Positions 24,020 through 31,943 of a stretch of 64,000 bases of DNA are shown here, piece after piece. The DNA is from Equibacterium sp963662035. Lineage in GTDB: Bacteria > Bacteroidota > Bacteroidia > Bacteroidales > UBA932. The stretch spans positions 1 through 64,000 of the forward strand of contig CAVLDO010000006.1 of assembly GCA_963662035.1 (NCBI GenBank), written 5' to 3'. The notes below the pieces were generated by a model. It was not told the DNA's origin and did not search any database. It saw only the letters and a list, made by a program, of their open reading frames with translations. The translations under genes were made by a program, and so were the position numbers. Within the stretch, counting starts at the first letter, position 1. Every line of letters begins with the position of its first letter.

Positions 24020-26011
24020 CTAAAGCGTACTGTATTTTTCGCCATATATAAGCTGCTGCTCCACAAAATCGTCGCAATACTCAATCTTGTAATCCACGAC
24101 CTTGCCATTCTTCTCCACAGGGACGATGGTGGGATTCACAAAGCCGCGGTAGGGCTTCAGATCGAGAGTGGCGTAGCGCGCAAGAACCTCGCGGTGCAGG
24201 TCGGGATCGATGTTCACGGCATACTTCTCCACAAGGTCGCGGCCGGCGGCGTAATCCCCCTCGCTCTTGATGCGCTGTATTTCAGCAAGCAGTTCAGCAA
24301 ATAGAGAGCGCAGCGCCTCGTAGTCGTTTATCACAAAGTAGGTCTTGCCGTCGCGCACCTTCATCTCTATCACGTTGCCGGCGGCCCCCTTCTCAAAGCA
24401 CCAGTCGGCAATCAGCTTGCGGTTCTGCATATGCGCCTCGGTGTTCTGCTTGCCCGGTTCGATGCGGGTGAACTGGGTGAAGATGCCGTTGCGGATGTAG
24501 GTGTCATACTCCGCCTTGTAGGCCTCGGGATCGGAGAGCAACCCCAGTTCCACAAGCTTGGGGTCGGCCAGATAATAAAGGGCGAAGAGGTCGGCGCGGG
24601 CCTCCTCCAATGTGGAGCTGTACTCCTTGAGGGCGTTGGGGTTGGTCCCCTCCAGCAGCTGGCCGGAGGCGTGCCCCAGACATTCGTGGAGGTCGGTGTG
24701 CAGATTGTCTGTGATATAGCCGTATTTTTTCACGCGGTCGATTTCTGCCCGGTCCCAGGCGAACTCGCCAAGCAGGCTGCGGGGCTTCTCGTTGGCCGCC
24801 TTGTCGTATGCCTCGGTGATGTTGGCTATTGTGACCGACTTGCTGCCGTGCTCCTTGCGGATCCAGTCGGCGTTGGGCAGGTTGATGCCGATGGCGGTGG
24901 AGGGGTAGGTGTCGCCCGCTATCACCACGGCGTTGATGACCTTGGCGGAGACTCCGGTCACGTGCGCCTTCTTGAAGCGGTCGTCCACGGGGGAGTTGTC
25001 TTCGAACCACTGGGCGTTGGCGCTCACTATCTCGGTGCGGTGCGAATCCTCTATGTCGCGGAAGTTGACCATACTCTCCCAGTTGCCCTTGAGTCCCAGC
25101 GGGTCGCCGTAAACCTCGATGAAACCGTTTATGAAGTCCACGCGGGAGAGCGTGTCGTCGGCCCACTCGATGTTGTACTTGTCCCAAAGGCGCAAATCGC
25201 CGGTGCGGTAGTACTCGCAGAGGTCGGCTATCGTCTGCTTCTGCACATCGTTTTCCGCCACGGAGGCAGCCTTCTCAAGATTCTCCACGATTTTGGTGAG
25301 GGCCCCGCCGTAGAGGCCGCCGGTGGTATATTTGAGCTCCACCAGATTGCCGTCGGCATCCTTTATCAGGCGGCTGTTGAGACCGTATGATATGGGGTGA
25401 GGGTCGCCGGGATCCTCCATATCGGCATAGAACTTCTCCGCCTCGGCCTGCGTGACTCCGTCGTAGAGATGGTTGGCGGAGGATAGTATGATGTCGCGGT
25501 CAGTCCCCTGATATTTGCGCACGGGGGCTATGTCGGGATTGTAGATTATCTCCAGCAGGGCTTCGTCGCCCGCAGAGCACTCGGCAAACAGCCCGCCCAT
25601 ATAAAGCCGGTCACATTCGGGGAAGAACTTGTGCTCTCCGTAGTGATGGTGGATGCCGTTGGAGAAGAAGACCCGCTTGGCATATACCATAAACTGCTTC
25701 CACTGCTCGCACTCGCGGTCGCCGCCGTAGTTTTTGATTACGCTCTCCAAAGCCTTGCGGATGGGCAGGTTGTATTCGTAATTCTGCGCCCAGATTATGT
25801 CGCGCCCGTATTTGGCGGCCTCCGCAAGGTAGTAGATATACTCTTTCTGCCCTTTTGAGAGGGAGTCCCAGTCGGGAATCTGATATTTGATGACCTCTAT
25901 GTCGGCGAAAGAATCCACGCAGTATTTGAATTCGGGCTCCGCATTGTTTGCGCAGCCGCACGACAGAAGTGTCAGGGAAGATGCCATTGCCATAATTTTA
26001 CTCATTCTCAT
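24020..26011 (-). CDS. Dipeptidyl-peptidase III-like zinc metallopeptidase (M49), lipoprotein
   Basis: This 663-residue protein has a lipoprotein-type signal (LTLLSCGCANN). The M49 zinc motif HEXXGH appears as HECLGH at 442-447, followed by the second motif EEARAD (third ligand Glu). The surrounding fold matches DPP III (NIEWADDTL, GDPLGLKGNWESMVN, KSVTIANITEAYDKA). It releases dipeptides from the N-terminus of oligopeptides, probably in the periplasm or on the surface. Bacteroidota homologues are sometimes mislabelled dihydrofolate reductase, which the sequence does not support. Start choice is ambiguous between two ATGs two codons apart. The 3' end overlaps one arm of a 16-nt inverted repeat. 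Confidence 0.92.
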   Translation of the reverse strand: MRMSKIMAMASSLTLLSCGCANNAEPEFKYCVDSFADIEVIKYQIPDWDSLSKGQKEYIYYLAEAAKYGRDIIWAQNYEYNLPIRKALESVIKNYGGDRECEQWKQFMVYAKRVFFSNGIHHHYGEHKFFPECDRLYMGGLFAECSAGDEALLEIIYNPDIAPVRKYQGTDRDIILSSANHLYDGVTQAEAEKFYADMEDPGDPHPISYGLNSRLIKDADGNLVELKYTTGGLYGGALTKIVENLEKAASVAENDVQKQTIADLCEYYRTGDLRLWDKYNIEWADDTLSRVDFINGFIEVYGDPLGLKGNWESMVNFRDIEDSHRTEIVSANAQWFEDNSPVDDRFKKAHVTGVSAKVINAVVIAGDTYPSTAIGINLPNADWIRKEHGSKSVTIANITEAYDKAANEKPRSLLGEFAWDRAEIDRVKKYGYITDNLHTDLHECLGHASGQLLEGTNPNALKEYSSTLEEARADLFALYYLADPKLVELGLLSDPEAYKAEYDTYIRNGIFTQFTRIEPGKQNTEAHMQNRKLIADWCFEKGAAGNVIEMKVRDGKTYFVINDYEALRSLFAELLAEIQRIKSEGDYAAGRDLVEKYAVNIDPDLHREVLARYATLDLKPYRGFVNPTIVPVEKNGKVVDYKIEYCDDFVEQQLIYGEKYSTL

Positions 26012-26034
26012 AGACTTTTCCTATTAGGTGTCGC

Positions 26035-26042
26035 CAAAATTA
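26035..26042 (-). promoter_or_regulatory. Candidate -7 promoter box for the M49 peptidase
   Basis: TAATTTTG on the minus strand matches TA-N2-TTTG, 24 nt upstream of the peptidase ATG. It is one base away from the opposing purB box, so the two promoters would exclude each other sterically. Confidence 0.5.
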
Positions 26043-26043
26043 G

Positions 26044-26051
26044 TAACTTTG
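26044..26051 (+). promoter_or_regulatory. Candidate -7 promoter box for purB
   Basis: TAACTTTG matches TA-N2-TTTG, 33 nt before the purB ATG. Confidence 0.5.
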
Positions 26052-26083
26052 GCGCTCTCATCAAGCAATATTTTTTCAAATTT

Positions 26084-27427
26084 ATGTTTAGCCCCCTTAC
26101 CGCCGTATCCCCCGTGGACGGACGCTACCACTCCAAGACCGAGGCTCTCGGCAACTATTTCTCCGAATTCGCCCTTATCCGCTACCGCGTGAGGGTGGAG
26201 ATAGAGTATTTCATAGCCCTGTGCAACATCCCGCTGCCGCAGCTCGCCGCATTCGGCAAAGATCGCTTCGAGGCGCTGCGGGACATCTACCGCAACTTTA
26301 CCGAGGCCGACGCCGAGGCGGTGAAGGAGATAGAGAAGGTCACCAACCACGATGTGAAGGCGGTGGAGTATTTCATCAAGAAGAAGTTCGCCGCCCTGGG
26401 CATCGACTCCCGCTACGGCGAGTTCGTGCACTTCGGCCTCACCTCGCAGGACATCAACAACACATCGGTGCCCCTCTCCATCAAGGAGGGTCTCGCCGAG
26501 GGGTTCCGCCCGATGCTGGAAGAAGTGGTGGAGACCATAGCCGGTTTCGAGAAGGAGTGGAAGGATATCCCGATGCTGGCCCACACCCACGGGCAGCCCG
26601 CCTCCCCCACCCGTCTGGGCAAGGAGTTCGGGGTGTTCCGCGCCCGCCTGCAGGAGCAGCTGCGCCAGCTGGACGGCCTCTCCTATCCCGCCAAGTTCGG
26701 CGGCGCCACCGGCAATATGAATGCGCACCGCGTGGCCTACCCCGACATCGACTGGAAAGCCTTCGGCGACAGCTTTGTGGAGGGGACTCTTGGGCTCAGC
26801 CACTCCTGGCCCACCACACAGATAGAGCATTACGACAATCTGGCGGCCATTTTCGACTGCCTGAGCCGCATCAACACCATACTCATAGACCTGTGCCGCG
26901 ACATCTGGACCTACATCTCGATGGATTATTTCAAGCAGCGCATCAAGGCGGGCGAAGTGGGTTCGTCGGCAATGCCGCACAAGGTCAACCCCATCGACTT
27001 CGAGAATGCCGAGGGCAACCTGGGCATCGCCAACGCCGTTTACCGCCACCTCTCGGGCAAGCTGCCGATTTCGCGCATGCAGCGCGACCTCACCGACTCC
27101 ACGGTGCTGCGTAATGTAGGGGTGCCCGTCGCCCACTCCGTGATCGCCCTCGCCTCGCTCAAGAAGGGGCTGGGCAAGCTGATTCTCAATCAGGGCAAGC
27201 TGGCATTCGACCTCGAAAGCAACTGGGCCGTGGTGGCCGAAGGCATCCAGACCATCCTGCGCCGCGAAGGATATCCCAACCCCTATGAGACGCTCAAGGC
27301 GCTCACCCGCACCGGAGAGGCCATCAGTAACGGGACCATCGCCCGCTTTATCGACACTCTGGATGTGAGCGAAAGTGTGAAGGAGGAGCTCAGAAGCATC
27401 ACCCCTTCGACATACACCGGCATTTAA
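26084..27427 (+). CDS. purB: Adenylosuccinate lyase
   Basis: This 447-residue enzyme of the fumarase/aspartase superfamily cleaves SAICAR and adenylosuccinate, releasing fumarate, in purine synthesis. Substrate-site motifs include SPVDGRYHSK at the start, GLTSQDINNT, HTHGQPASPTRLGKEF and the flexible signature loop GSSAMPHKVNPIDFENAEGN with the catalytic Ser. It is the longer type that begins SPLTAVSPVDGRY. It is monocistronic: a strong hairpin follows and the next gene is convergent. Confidence 0.97.
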   Translation: MFSPLTAVSPVDGRYHSKTEALGNYFSEFALIRYRVRVEIEYFIALCNIPLPQLAAFGKDRFEALRDIYRNFTEADAEAVKEIEKVTNHDVKAVEYFIKKKFAALGIDSRYGEFVHFGLTSQDINNTSVPLSIKEGLAEGFRPMLEEVVETIAGFEKEWKDIPMLAHTHGQPASPTRLGKEFGVFRARLQEQLRQLDGLSYPAKFGGATGNMNAHRVAYPDIDWKAFGDSFVEGTLGLSHSWPTTQIEHYDNLAAIFDCLSRINTILIDLCRDIWTYISMDYFKQRIKAGEVGSSAMPHKVNPIDFENAEGNLGIANAVYRHLSGKLPISRMQRDLTDSTVLRNVGVPVAHSVIALASLKKGLGKLILNQGKLAFDLESNWAVVAEGIQTILRREGYPNPYETLKALTRTGEAISNGTIARFIDTLDVSESVKEELRSITPSTYTGI

Positions 27428-27482
27428 GGGAGCGGCAAAAGGCAATTGCGAACTGTAACAAATCCGCGCCGAGGCAAAAAGA

Positions 27483-27512
27483 GACCGGGCGGCCTTTTCT
27501 GGCCGCCCGGTC
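27483..27512. terminator. Strong hairpin terminator between purB and tpiA
   Basis: GACCGGGCGGCC and GGCCGCCCGGTC form a perfect 12-bp stem with a 6-nt loop. On the minus strand it is followed by TCTTTTTG, so it clearly serves tpiA. On the plus strand the U-run is weak, but the hairpin probably also stops purB transcription. Confidence 0.88.
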
Positions 27513-27532
27513 TGCTTACAAAGCCGAATCTG

Positions 27533-28285
27533 TTAATAAGACTGTGCGATGGCGATGAAGTCGGCCGCCTTGAGGGCCGCGCCGCCTATCAGGCCGCCGT
27601 CGATATCCTTCTGCGCAAAGAGTTCCTTTGCATTCGAGGGCTTGCAGCTGCCGCCGTAGAGGATGGTGATATCCTCTGCGAGGGAGCCGAACTTGCTGGC
27701 AAGGGTCTCTCTGATGAATGCGTGTATTTCCTGAGCCTGCGCGCTGGTGGCGGTGACACCTGTGCCGATGGCCCACACGGGCTCATAAGCCACTACAACC
27801 TGCGACATCTGCTCTGCGGTGAGGCCGAAGAGAACCTCCTCTATCTGGGCCTTGACCACGGCAAAGTGGTTGCCGGCTTCGCGCTCGGCGAGCATCTCGC
27901 CCACGCAGTAGATGGGTTTGAGGCCGTTGGAGAGGGCAAGAGCTATCTTCTCCACCAGAGTGGCGCTGGTCTCGCCATAATACTGACGACGCTCGGAGTG
28001 GCCCAGAATGCAGTATTCGCATCCGATGCCTGCTATCATTGCGGCCGAAACCTCGCCGGTGTAGGCGCCTTTGTCCTTGTTTGCGCAGTTCTGTGCGCTG
28101 AGGGCTATCTTGCTGCCTTTGATAACCTCGCCCACGCTTGTAAGGTGCACGAACGGGGGTGCGATTACCAGATTGACATCTGCGGGCACCTGGCCCATAC
28201 CTGCAACCAACTCTTTTGCCAGAGCTACGCCTTCTGCAACTGTGGTGTTCATCTTCCAGTTGCCTGCTACAATTTTCTTACGCAT
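27533..28285 (-). CDS. tpiA: Triosephosphate isomerase
   Basis: This 250-residue enzyme interconverts dihydroxyacetone phosphate and glyceraldehyde-3-phosphate in glycolysis. It starts MRKKIVAGNWKMNTTVAEG (Lys and Asn of the active site), has ILGHSERRQYYGET (electrophilic His), the catalytic Glu in VAYEPVWAIGTG with the mobile loop after it, and the C-terminal ILYGGSCKP phosphate-binding segment. It is monocistronic with a terminator 20 nt downstream. Confidence 0.98.
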   Translation of the reverse strand: MRKKIVAGNWKMNTTVAEGVALAKELVAGMGQVPADVNLVIAPPFVHLTSVGEVIKGSKIALSAQNCANKDKGAYTGEVSAAMIAGIGCEYCILGHSERRQYYGETSATLVEKIALALSNGLKPIYCVGEMLAEREAGNHFAVVKAQIEEVLFGLTAEQMSQVVVAYEPVWAIGTGVTATSAQAQEIHAFIRETLASKFGSLAEDITILYGGSCKPSNAKELFAQKDIDGGLIGGAALKAADFIAIAQSY

Positions 28286-28360
28286 AATTATTTATTGATT
28301 AATTGATCTGTCTCGTTTTTGGAGCGCCAAAGATAAGAACATTATTTCGAAATTTAAATG

Positions 28361-28368
28361 TACATTTG
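28361..28368 (+). promoter_or_regulatory. -7 promoter box almost abutting the polA start codon
   Basis: TACATTTG matches TA-N2-TTTG and ends 5 nt before the ATG at 28374. With the usual spacing, transcription would begin at or near the start codon, giving a leaderless or near-leaderless mRNA. It also argues against the in-frame GTG at 28368 as the start. Confidence 0.5.
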
Positions 28369-28373
28369 TGCGG

Positions 28374-30995
28374 ATGGACAAACTGTTTCTTATAGACGGC
28401 CACGCGCTTATCTTCAGGATGTACTACGCATTTCTGCGCCGTCCGATGATCAATTCCAAGGGAGAAGACACCTCCATACTCTACGGATTCACCAAATATC
28501 TGCTGGAAACTGTTTCCAAGCGGCAGCCGACCCACCTGGCGGTGGCGTTTGACCCCCACGCGGCCACTTTCCGCCACGAGGCCTACGCCCCATACAAGGC
28601 CAACCGTGCAGAGGCCCCCGAGCTGGTGCACGCCGCGCTGGAACCCCTGTGCGAGATACTGGGTGCGCTGCAGATTCCGGTGCTGATGAAGCCCGGATAT
28701 GAGGCCGATGACGTCATCTGCTCTGCCGCCCGCCGCTTTGCAGGGGAGAATATGCAGGTGTATATGGTGACCCCCGACAAGGACTTCGGGCAGGAGGTCC
28801 ACGGCAACATATTCCAGCTCAAGCCGGGCAAGAGCGGCGAAGATGACATCGTGCTGGACGAGGCGGCCGTCTGCAGCCGCTACGGAATCTCCAGCTCCCG
28901 CCAGGTCATAGACATTCTGGCCATCTGGGGCGATGCCGCCGACAATGTGCCGGGCGTCAGGGGAGTGGGCGAGGTCGGTGCCGGAAAGCTGGTGGGCAAA
29001 TACGGTAGCGTGGAGGGCATCTACGAGCACATCGCAGAGCTGACCCCCAAGATGCGCGCCTCGTTTGAGGCGGCCCGCGACCATATCGGGATGAGCAAGT
29101 TCCTGGTCACCATAAAAGACGACATCCCGCTGGAGGTGACGCTGCAGGATCTTGAGTTCAAGGCCCGCGCCACAGGCGCCGTGCTGGAGCTGTTCGAGAA
29201 ATACGAGATGCGCAGCCTGCTGCGGCTGCTTTCTAAAGGGGACCCGGTGCAGGCGGCGCCGCCAAAGCGATATTTTACGTGCAGCGAGGTCGAATGCCGG
29301 GAGCTGACCGGCAGCGCCCGAAGAGCGGAATGCGTGGCTGTGGGCTTCAACGATGGGCTGATCCTGGCCACGCGGGACAAATTCGCCCGCTTCGATGCCG
29401 GCGATCCAGCCGCACGCGAAATACTCGAAAGCGACGTAATCGCCAAGGCGGGACACGGCCTCAAGGAGACTATGCACGCTCTTGAGGGGTGCGGCCTCAA
29501 GCTTGGCGGCCCGCTGCTGGACATCGAGATAATGCACTACCTGCTGAATCCGGAAGTTAGTCACAAGGTAGAGTACATCCTGCGCAGCTGCACAGGAATG
29601 GAGTTCGCGCCCCCCGAGAGCGCAGAAAAGGCCTCCGAGGCCCCTTTGGATTTGTTTTCCCTTCCTGCAGAAAATACTGCCGGCAAGGCAGACGACTCAC
29701 TTGCCCACACTCTTGCCGCCACCGCCCTGCTGGCCCCCCGGATAGCCGCCGAACTGCGCGAAAAAGGGCTCTACAACCTCTACGAATCCATCGAAATGCC
29801 CCTGATAGGGGTTCTGTGCGATATGGAGCGCACCGGCGTCAGGATAGACCGCGCTGCCCTGGAGGCATTCGGAGCTTCAATCCAGGGGCGCATCGCCGCC
29901 CTGGAGAGCCAAATCCGCGAGGTTGCCGGCGACAGCTCCCTCAATGTCCAGTCGCCAAAGCAGATAGGCACCCTGCTCTACGAAAGGCTCAAGCTCAATC
30001 CCAAAGTCAAAAAGAGCCGCACGGGGGGCTACCCCACCGACGAGGAGACCCTGCAGACCCTCTCCGAGAGCCATCCGGTGATTGGGATGATATTGGAATT
30101 CCGCGGCCTCAAAAAGCTGATGACCACCTACATATCGCCGCTGCCGGGCTACATTGACCCGCGCGACGGCCGCGTGCACACGACATTCACCCAGGCTCTC
30201 ACCGCCACCGGCCGCCTGAGCAGCGTGCGGCCAAACCTGCAGAACATCCCGGTGCGCACCGCGCTGGGGCAGGAAATCCGCCGCGCATTCATTCCCGGAG
30301 CCGACTATATAGTGGCTGCCGACTATTCGCAGATAGAGCTGCGCATAATGGCCCACTTGAGCGGCGACGCCGCCCTGGTGGCCGACTTCAACTCGGGCGA
30401 CGACATCCACGCCGCAACTGCCGCCAAGATATTCCACGTGCCGGCGTCGGAGGTCACCAAAGAGCAGCGCCGCCGCGCCAAGACGGCCAACTTCGGCATA
30501 ATGTACGGCATCTCGGCCTTCGGGCTCGCGCAGCGGCTGGGCATCTCCCGCGCCGAGGCCAAAGAGCTTATAGACGGCTACTACAACAGTTTTCCCGGCA
30601 TCGGCGCCTACATAGAGAGAGTGACGGCCGAGGCGCGCGCCAAGGGGTATGTGGAGACCATCTTCGGCCGCCGCCGCTATCTGCCCGACATCAACTCAAA
30701 GAACCGCATTGTGCGCTCTCTTGCGGAGCGCAATGCCGTCAACGCCCCCATCCAGGGCAGCAGCGCGGACATAATCAAGCTCGCGATGATAAAGATTCAC
30801 CGCCGGCTGCTTCAGGAGGGTTTGCGCAGCCGCATGGTGCTGCAGATTCACGACGAACTGCTCTTTGATGTATATGAAGCGGAGCGCGAAAGCCTTATGA
30901 AGCTGGTGCGCGAAGAGATGGAGAGTGTCTGCACTCTGCTGGTGCCGCTGATTGTGGATTGCAACGCAGGCAAAAACTGGCTGGAAGCCCACTGA
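28374..30995 (+). CDS. polA: DNA polymerase I with a degenerate proofreading domain
   Basis: This 873-residue enzyme removes primers and fills gaps in replication and repair. The 5'-3' exonuclease domain is intact (MDKLFLIDGHALIFRMYYAF, MVTPDKDFGQ, WGDAADNVPGV). The middle domain is short: the expected FDTET motif is absent (the region reads ECVAVGFNDGLILATRDKFA), the usual NLKYD-type Asp is replaced (GHGLKETMHAL), and the YAAED motif reads LAHTLAAT. 3'-5' exonuclease activity is therefore unlikely. The polymerase domain is complete: TGRLSSVRPNLQNIPVR, motif A VAADYSQIELRIMAHLSGD, the O-helix RRRAKTANFGIMYGIS and motif C QIHDELLFDV. I chose ATG 28374 over GTG 28368 because the latter lies in the promoter box. 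rsmG follows 11 nt after the stop. Confidence 0.96.
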   Translation: MDKLFLIDGHALIFRMYYAFLRRPMINSKGEDTSILYGFTKYLLETVSKRQPTHLAVAFDPHAATFRHEAYAPYKANRAEAPELVHAALEPLCEILGALQIPVLMKPGYEADDVICSAARRFAGENMQVYMVTPDKDFGQEVHGNIFQLKPGKSGEDDIVLDEAAVCSRYGISSSRQVIDILAIWGDAADNVPGVRGVGEVGAGKLVGKYGSVEGIYEHIAELTPKMRASFEAARDHIGMSKFLVTIKDDIPLEVTLQDLEFKARATGAVLELFEKYEMRSLLRLLSKGDPVQAAPPKRYFTCSEVECRELTGSARRAECVAVGFNDGLILATRDKFARFDAGDPAAREILESDVIAKAGHGLKETMHALEGCGLKLGGPLLDIEIMHYLLNPEVSHKVEYILRSCTGMEFAPPESAEKASEAPLDLFSLPAENTAGKADDSLAHTLAATALLAPRIAAELREKGLYNLYESIEMPLIGVLCDMERTGVRIDRAALEAFGASIQGRIAALESQIREVAGDSSLNVQSPKQIGTLLYERLKLNPKVKKSRTGGYPTDEETLQTLSESHPVIGMILEFRGLKKLMTTYISPLPGYIDPRDGRVHTTFTQALTATGRLSSVRPNLQNIPVRTALGQEIRRAFIPGADYIVAADYSQIELRIMAHLSGDAALVADFNSGDDIHAATAAKIFHVPASEVTKEQRRRAKTANFGIMYGISAFGLAQRLGISRAEAKELIDGYYNSFPGIGAYIERVTAEARAKGYVETIFGRRRYLPDINSKNRIVRSLAERNAVNAPIQGSSADIIKLAMIKIHRRLLQEGLRSRMVLQIHDELLFDVYEAERESLMKLVREEMESVCTLLVPLIVDCNAGKNWLEAH

Positions 30996-31006
30996 CCCTA
31001 AGCGAT

Positions 31007-31630
31007 ATGGAAGAACTCTTACGATATTTTCCCTCTCTCAATCCTCTGCAGCAGGAGCGGTTCGCCGCCCTCAAGGGGCTCTACTGCGATTGGAACGCCA
31101 AGATCAACGTGATTTCGCGCAAGGATATGGACGACTTCTACACGCATCACGTGCTGCATTCGCTCGCGATAGCCGCCGTATATCCAGGCGCGCTCGCCCC
31201 CTCCGACCAGGTGCTCGACCTGGGCACCGGCGGCGGTTTCCCGGGCATTCCGCTATCTATTTTCTACCCGCAGTGCCAGTTCACCTTGTGCGACTCAATC
31301 GGCAAAAAGGTGATGGTGGCCCGCGAAGTGGCCAAGGCACTCTCCCTTACCAATGTCACCTGCCTCAACTGCCGGGCGGAGAGCCTCACCCAGGAATTCG
31401 ACTGGGTAGTGTCGCGGGCCGTGGCCTCGCTGGACAAATTTCTCCCCTGGGTAAAGGGCAGATATGCCAAAGGGGTAATCTGTCTCAAGGGGGGCGACCT
31501 GGAGCAGGAGATAGCATCCTGCAGCGGCCCTCACCTGCCGGATCATAAGAAAGTATCGGTGAGCGATATAGGCTCCGTATTCAAAGAGGAGTGGTTCAGC
31601 ACCAAAAAAGTTGTTCTCATCAAGCAATAA
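31007..31630 (+). CDS. rsmG: 16S rRNA (guanine-N7)-methyltransferase RsmG
   Basis: This 207-residue SAM-dependent enzyme methylates G527 of 16S rRNA. The start at 31007 (MEELLRYFPSLNP) is chosen over an in-frame start inside polA at 30959. The SAM-binding motif is VLDLGTGGGFPGIPLSI, followed by LCDSIGKKVMVAREVAKALS and the RsmG-typical VSRAVASLDKFLPW. It is complete and probably co-transcribed with polA. Confidence 0.95.
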   Translation: MEELLRYFPSLNPLQQERFAALKGLYCDWNAKINVISRKDMDDFYTHHVLHSLAIAAVYPGALAPSDQVLDLGTGGGFPGIPLSIFYPQCQFTLCDSIGKKVMVAREVAKALSLTNVTCLNCRAESLTQEFDWVVSRAVASLDKFLPWVKGRYAKGVICLKGGDLEQEIASCSGPHLPDHKKVSVSDIGSVFKEEWFSTKKVVLIKQ

Positions 31631-31631
31631 A

Positions 31632-31663
31632 TTTGGTATTTTGCTTCAGACTACTTACTTTTG
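31632..31663 (+). promoter_or_regulatory. Promoter of rpmH
   Basis: TTTG at 31632-31635 (-33), a 20-nt spacer and TACTTTTG at 31656-31663 (-7) give a full Bacteroidota sigma-ABfr promoter, 37 nt upstream of the rpmH ATG. Confidence 0.75.
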
Positions 31664-31700
31664 CACTCCTTTACAAGAAAAATAATAAAAAATTACCGAT

Positions 31701-31853
31701 ATGAAACGCACATTCCAGCCTTCTATCCGCAAGCGCCGCAACAAACACGGCTTCCGCGAGCGTATGTCCACTCCCAATGGCCGCCGCGTGCTTGCAGCGC
31801 GCCGTCGTCACGGTCGCAAGAAACTCACCGTCTCCAGCGAGGACAGATTCTAG
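31701..31853 (+). CDS. rpmH: Large ribosomal subunit protein bL34
   Basis: This 50-residue very basic protein starts MKRTFQPSIRKRRNKHGFRE and contains the bL34 signature MSTPNGRRVLAARRRHGRKK, then LTVSSEDRF. It is a 50S structural protein. In many bacteria rpmH neighbours rnpA and yidC; here it stands alone with its own promoter and terminator between rsmG and a DsbD-like gene. Confidence 0.97.
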   Translation: MKRTFQPSIRKRRNKHGFRERMSTPNGRRVLAARRRHGRKKLTVSSEDRF

Positions 31854-31876
31854 TTCCGCGCCCCGCTCAAGTGAGT

Positions 31877-31915
31877 AAAAAGAACGGCTGTCGCTTTCGG
31901 CAGCCGTTCTTTTTG
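31877..31915 (+). terminator. Terminator of rpmH
   Basis: AGAACGGCTG-TCG pairs with CGG-CAGCCGTTCT around a 4-nt loop, followed by TTTTT. Confidence 0.93.
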
Positions 31916-31943
31916 CTATATTCGCACACTCAAACGGCTTTTT

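Noticed and set aside
24020..26011. Dihydrofolate reductase, a label sometimes given to such proteins
   Set aside because: The HECLGH and EEARAD zinc motifs and overall length identify an M49 peptidase; no DHFR features are present.
28368..28370. GTG start of polA
   Set aside because: It overlaps the TTTG of the -7 promoter box, and PolA proteins begin at the following MDKLFLIDG.
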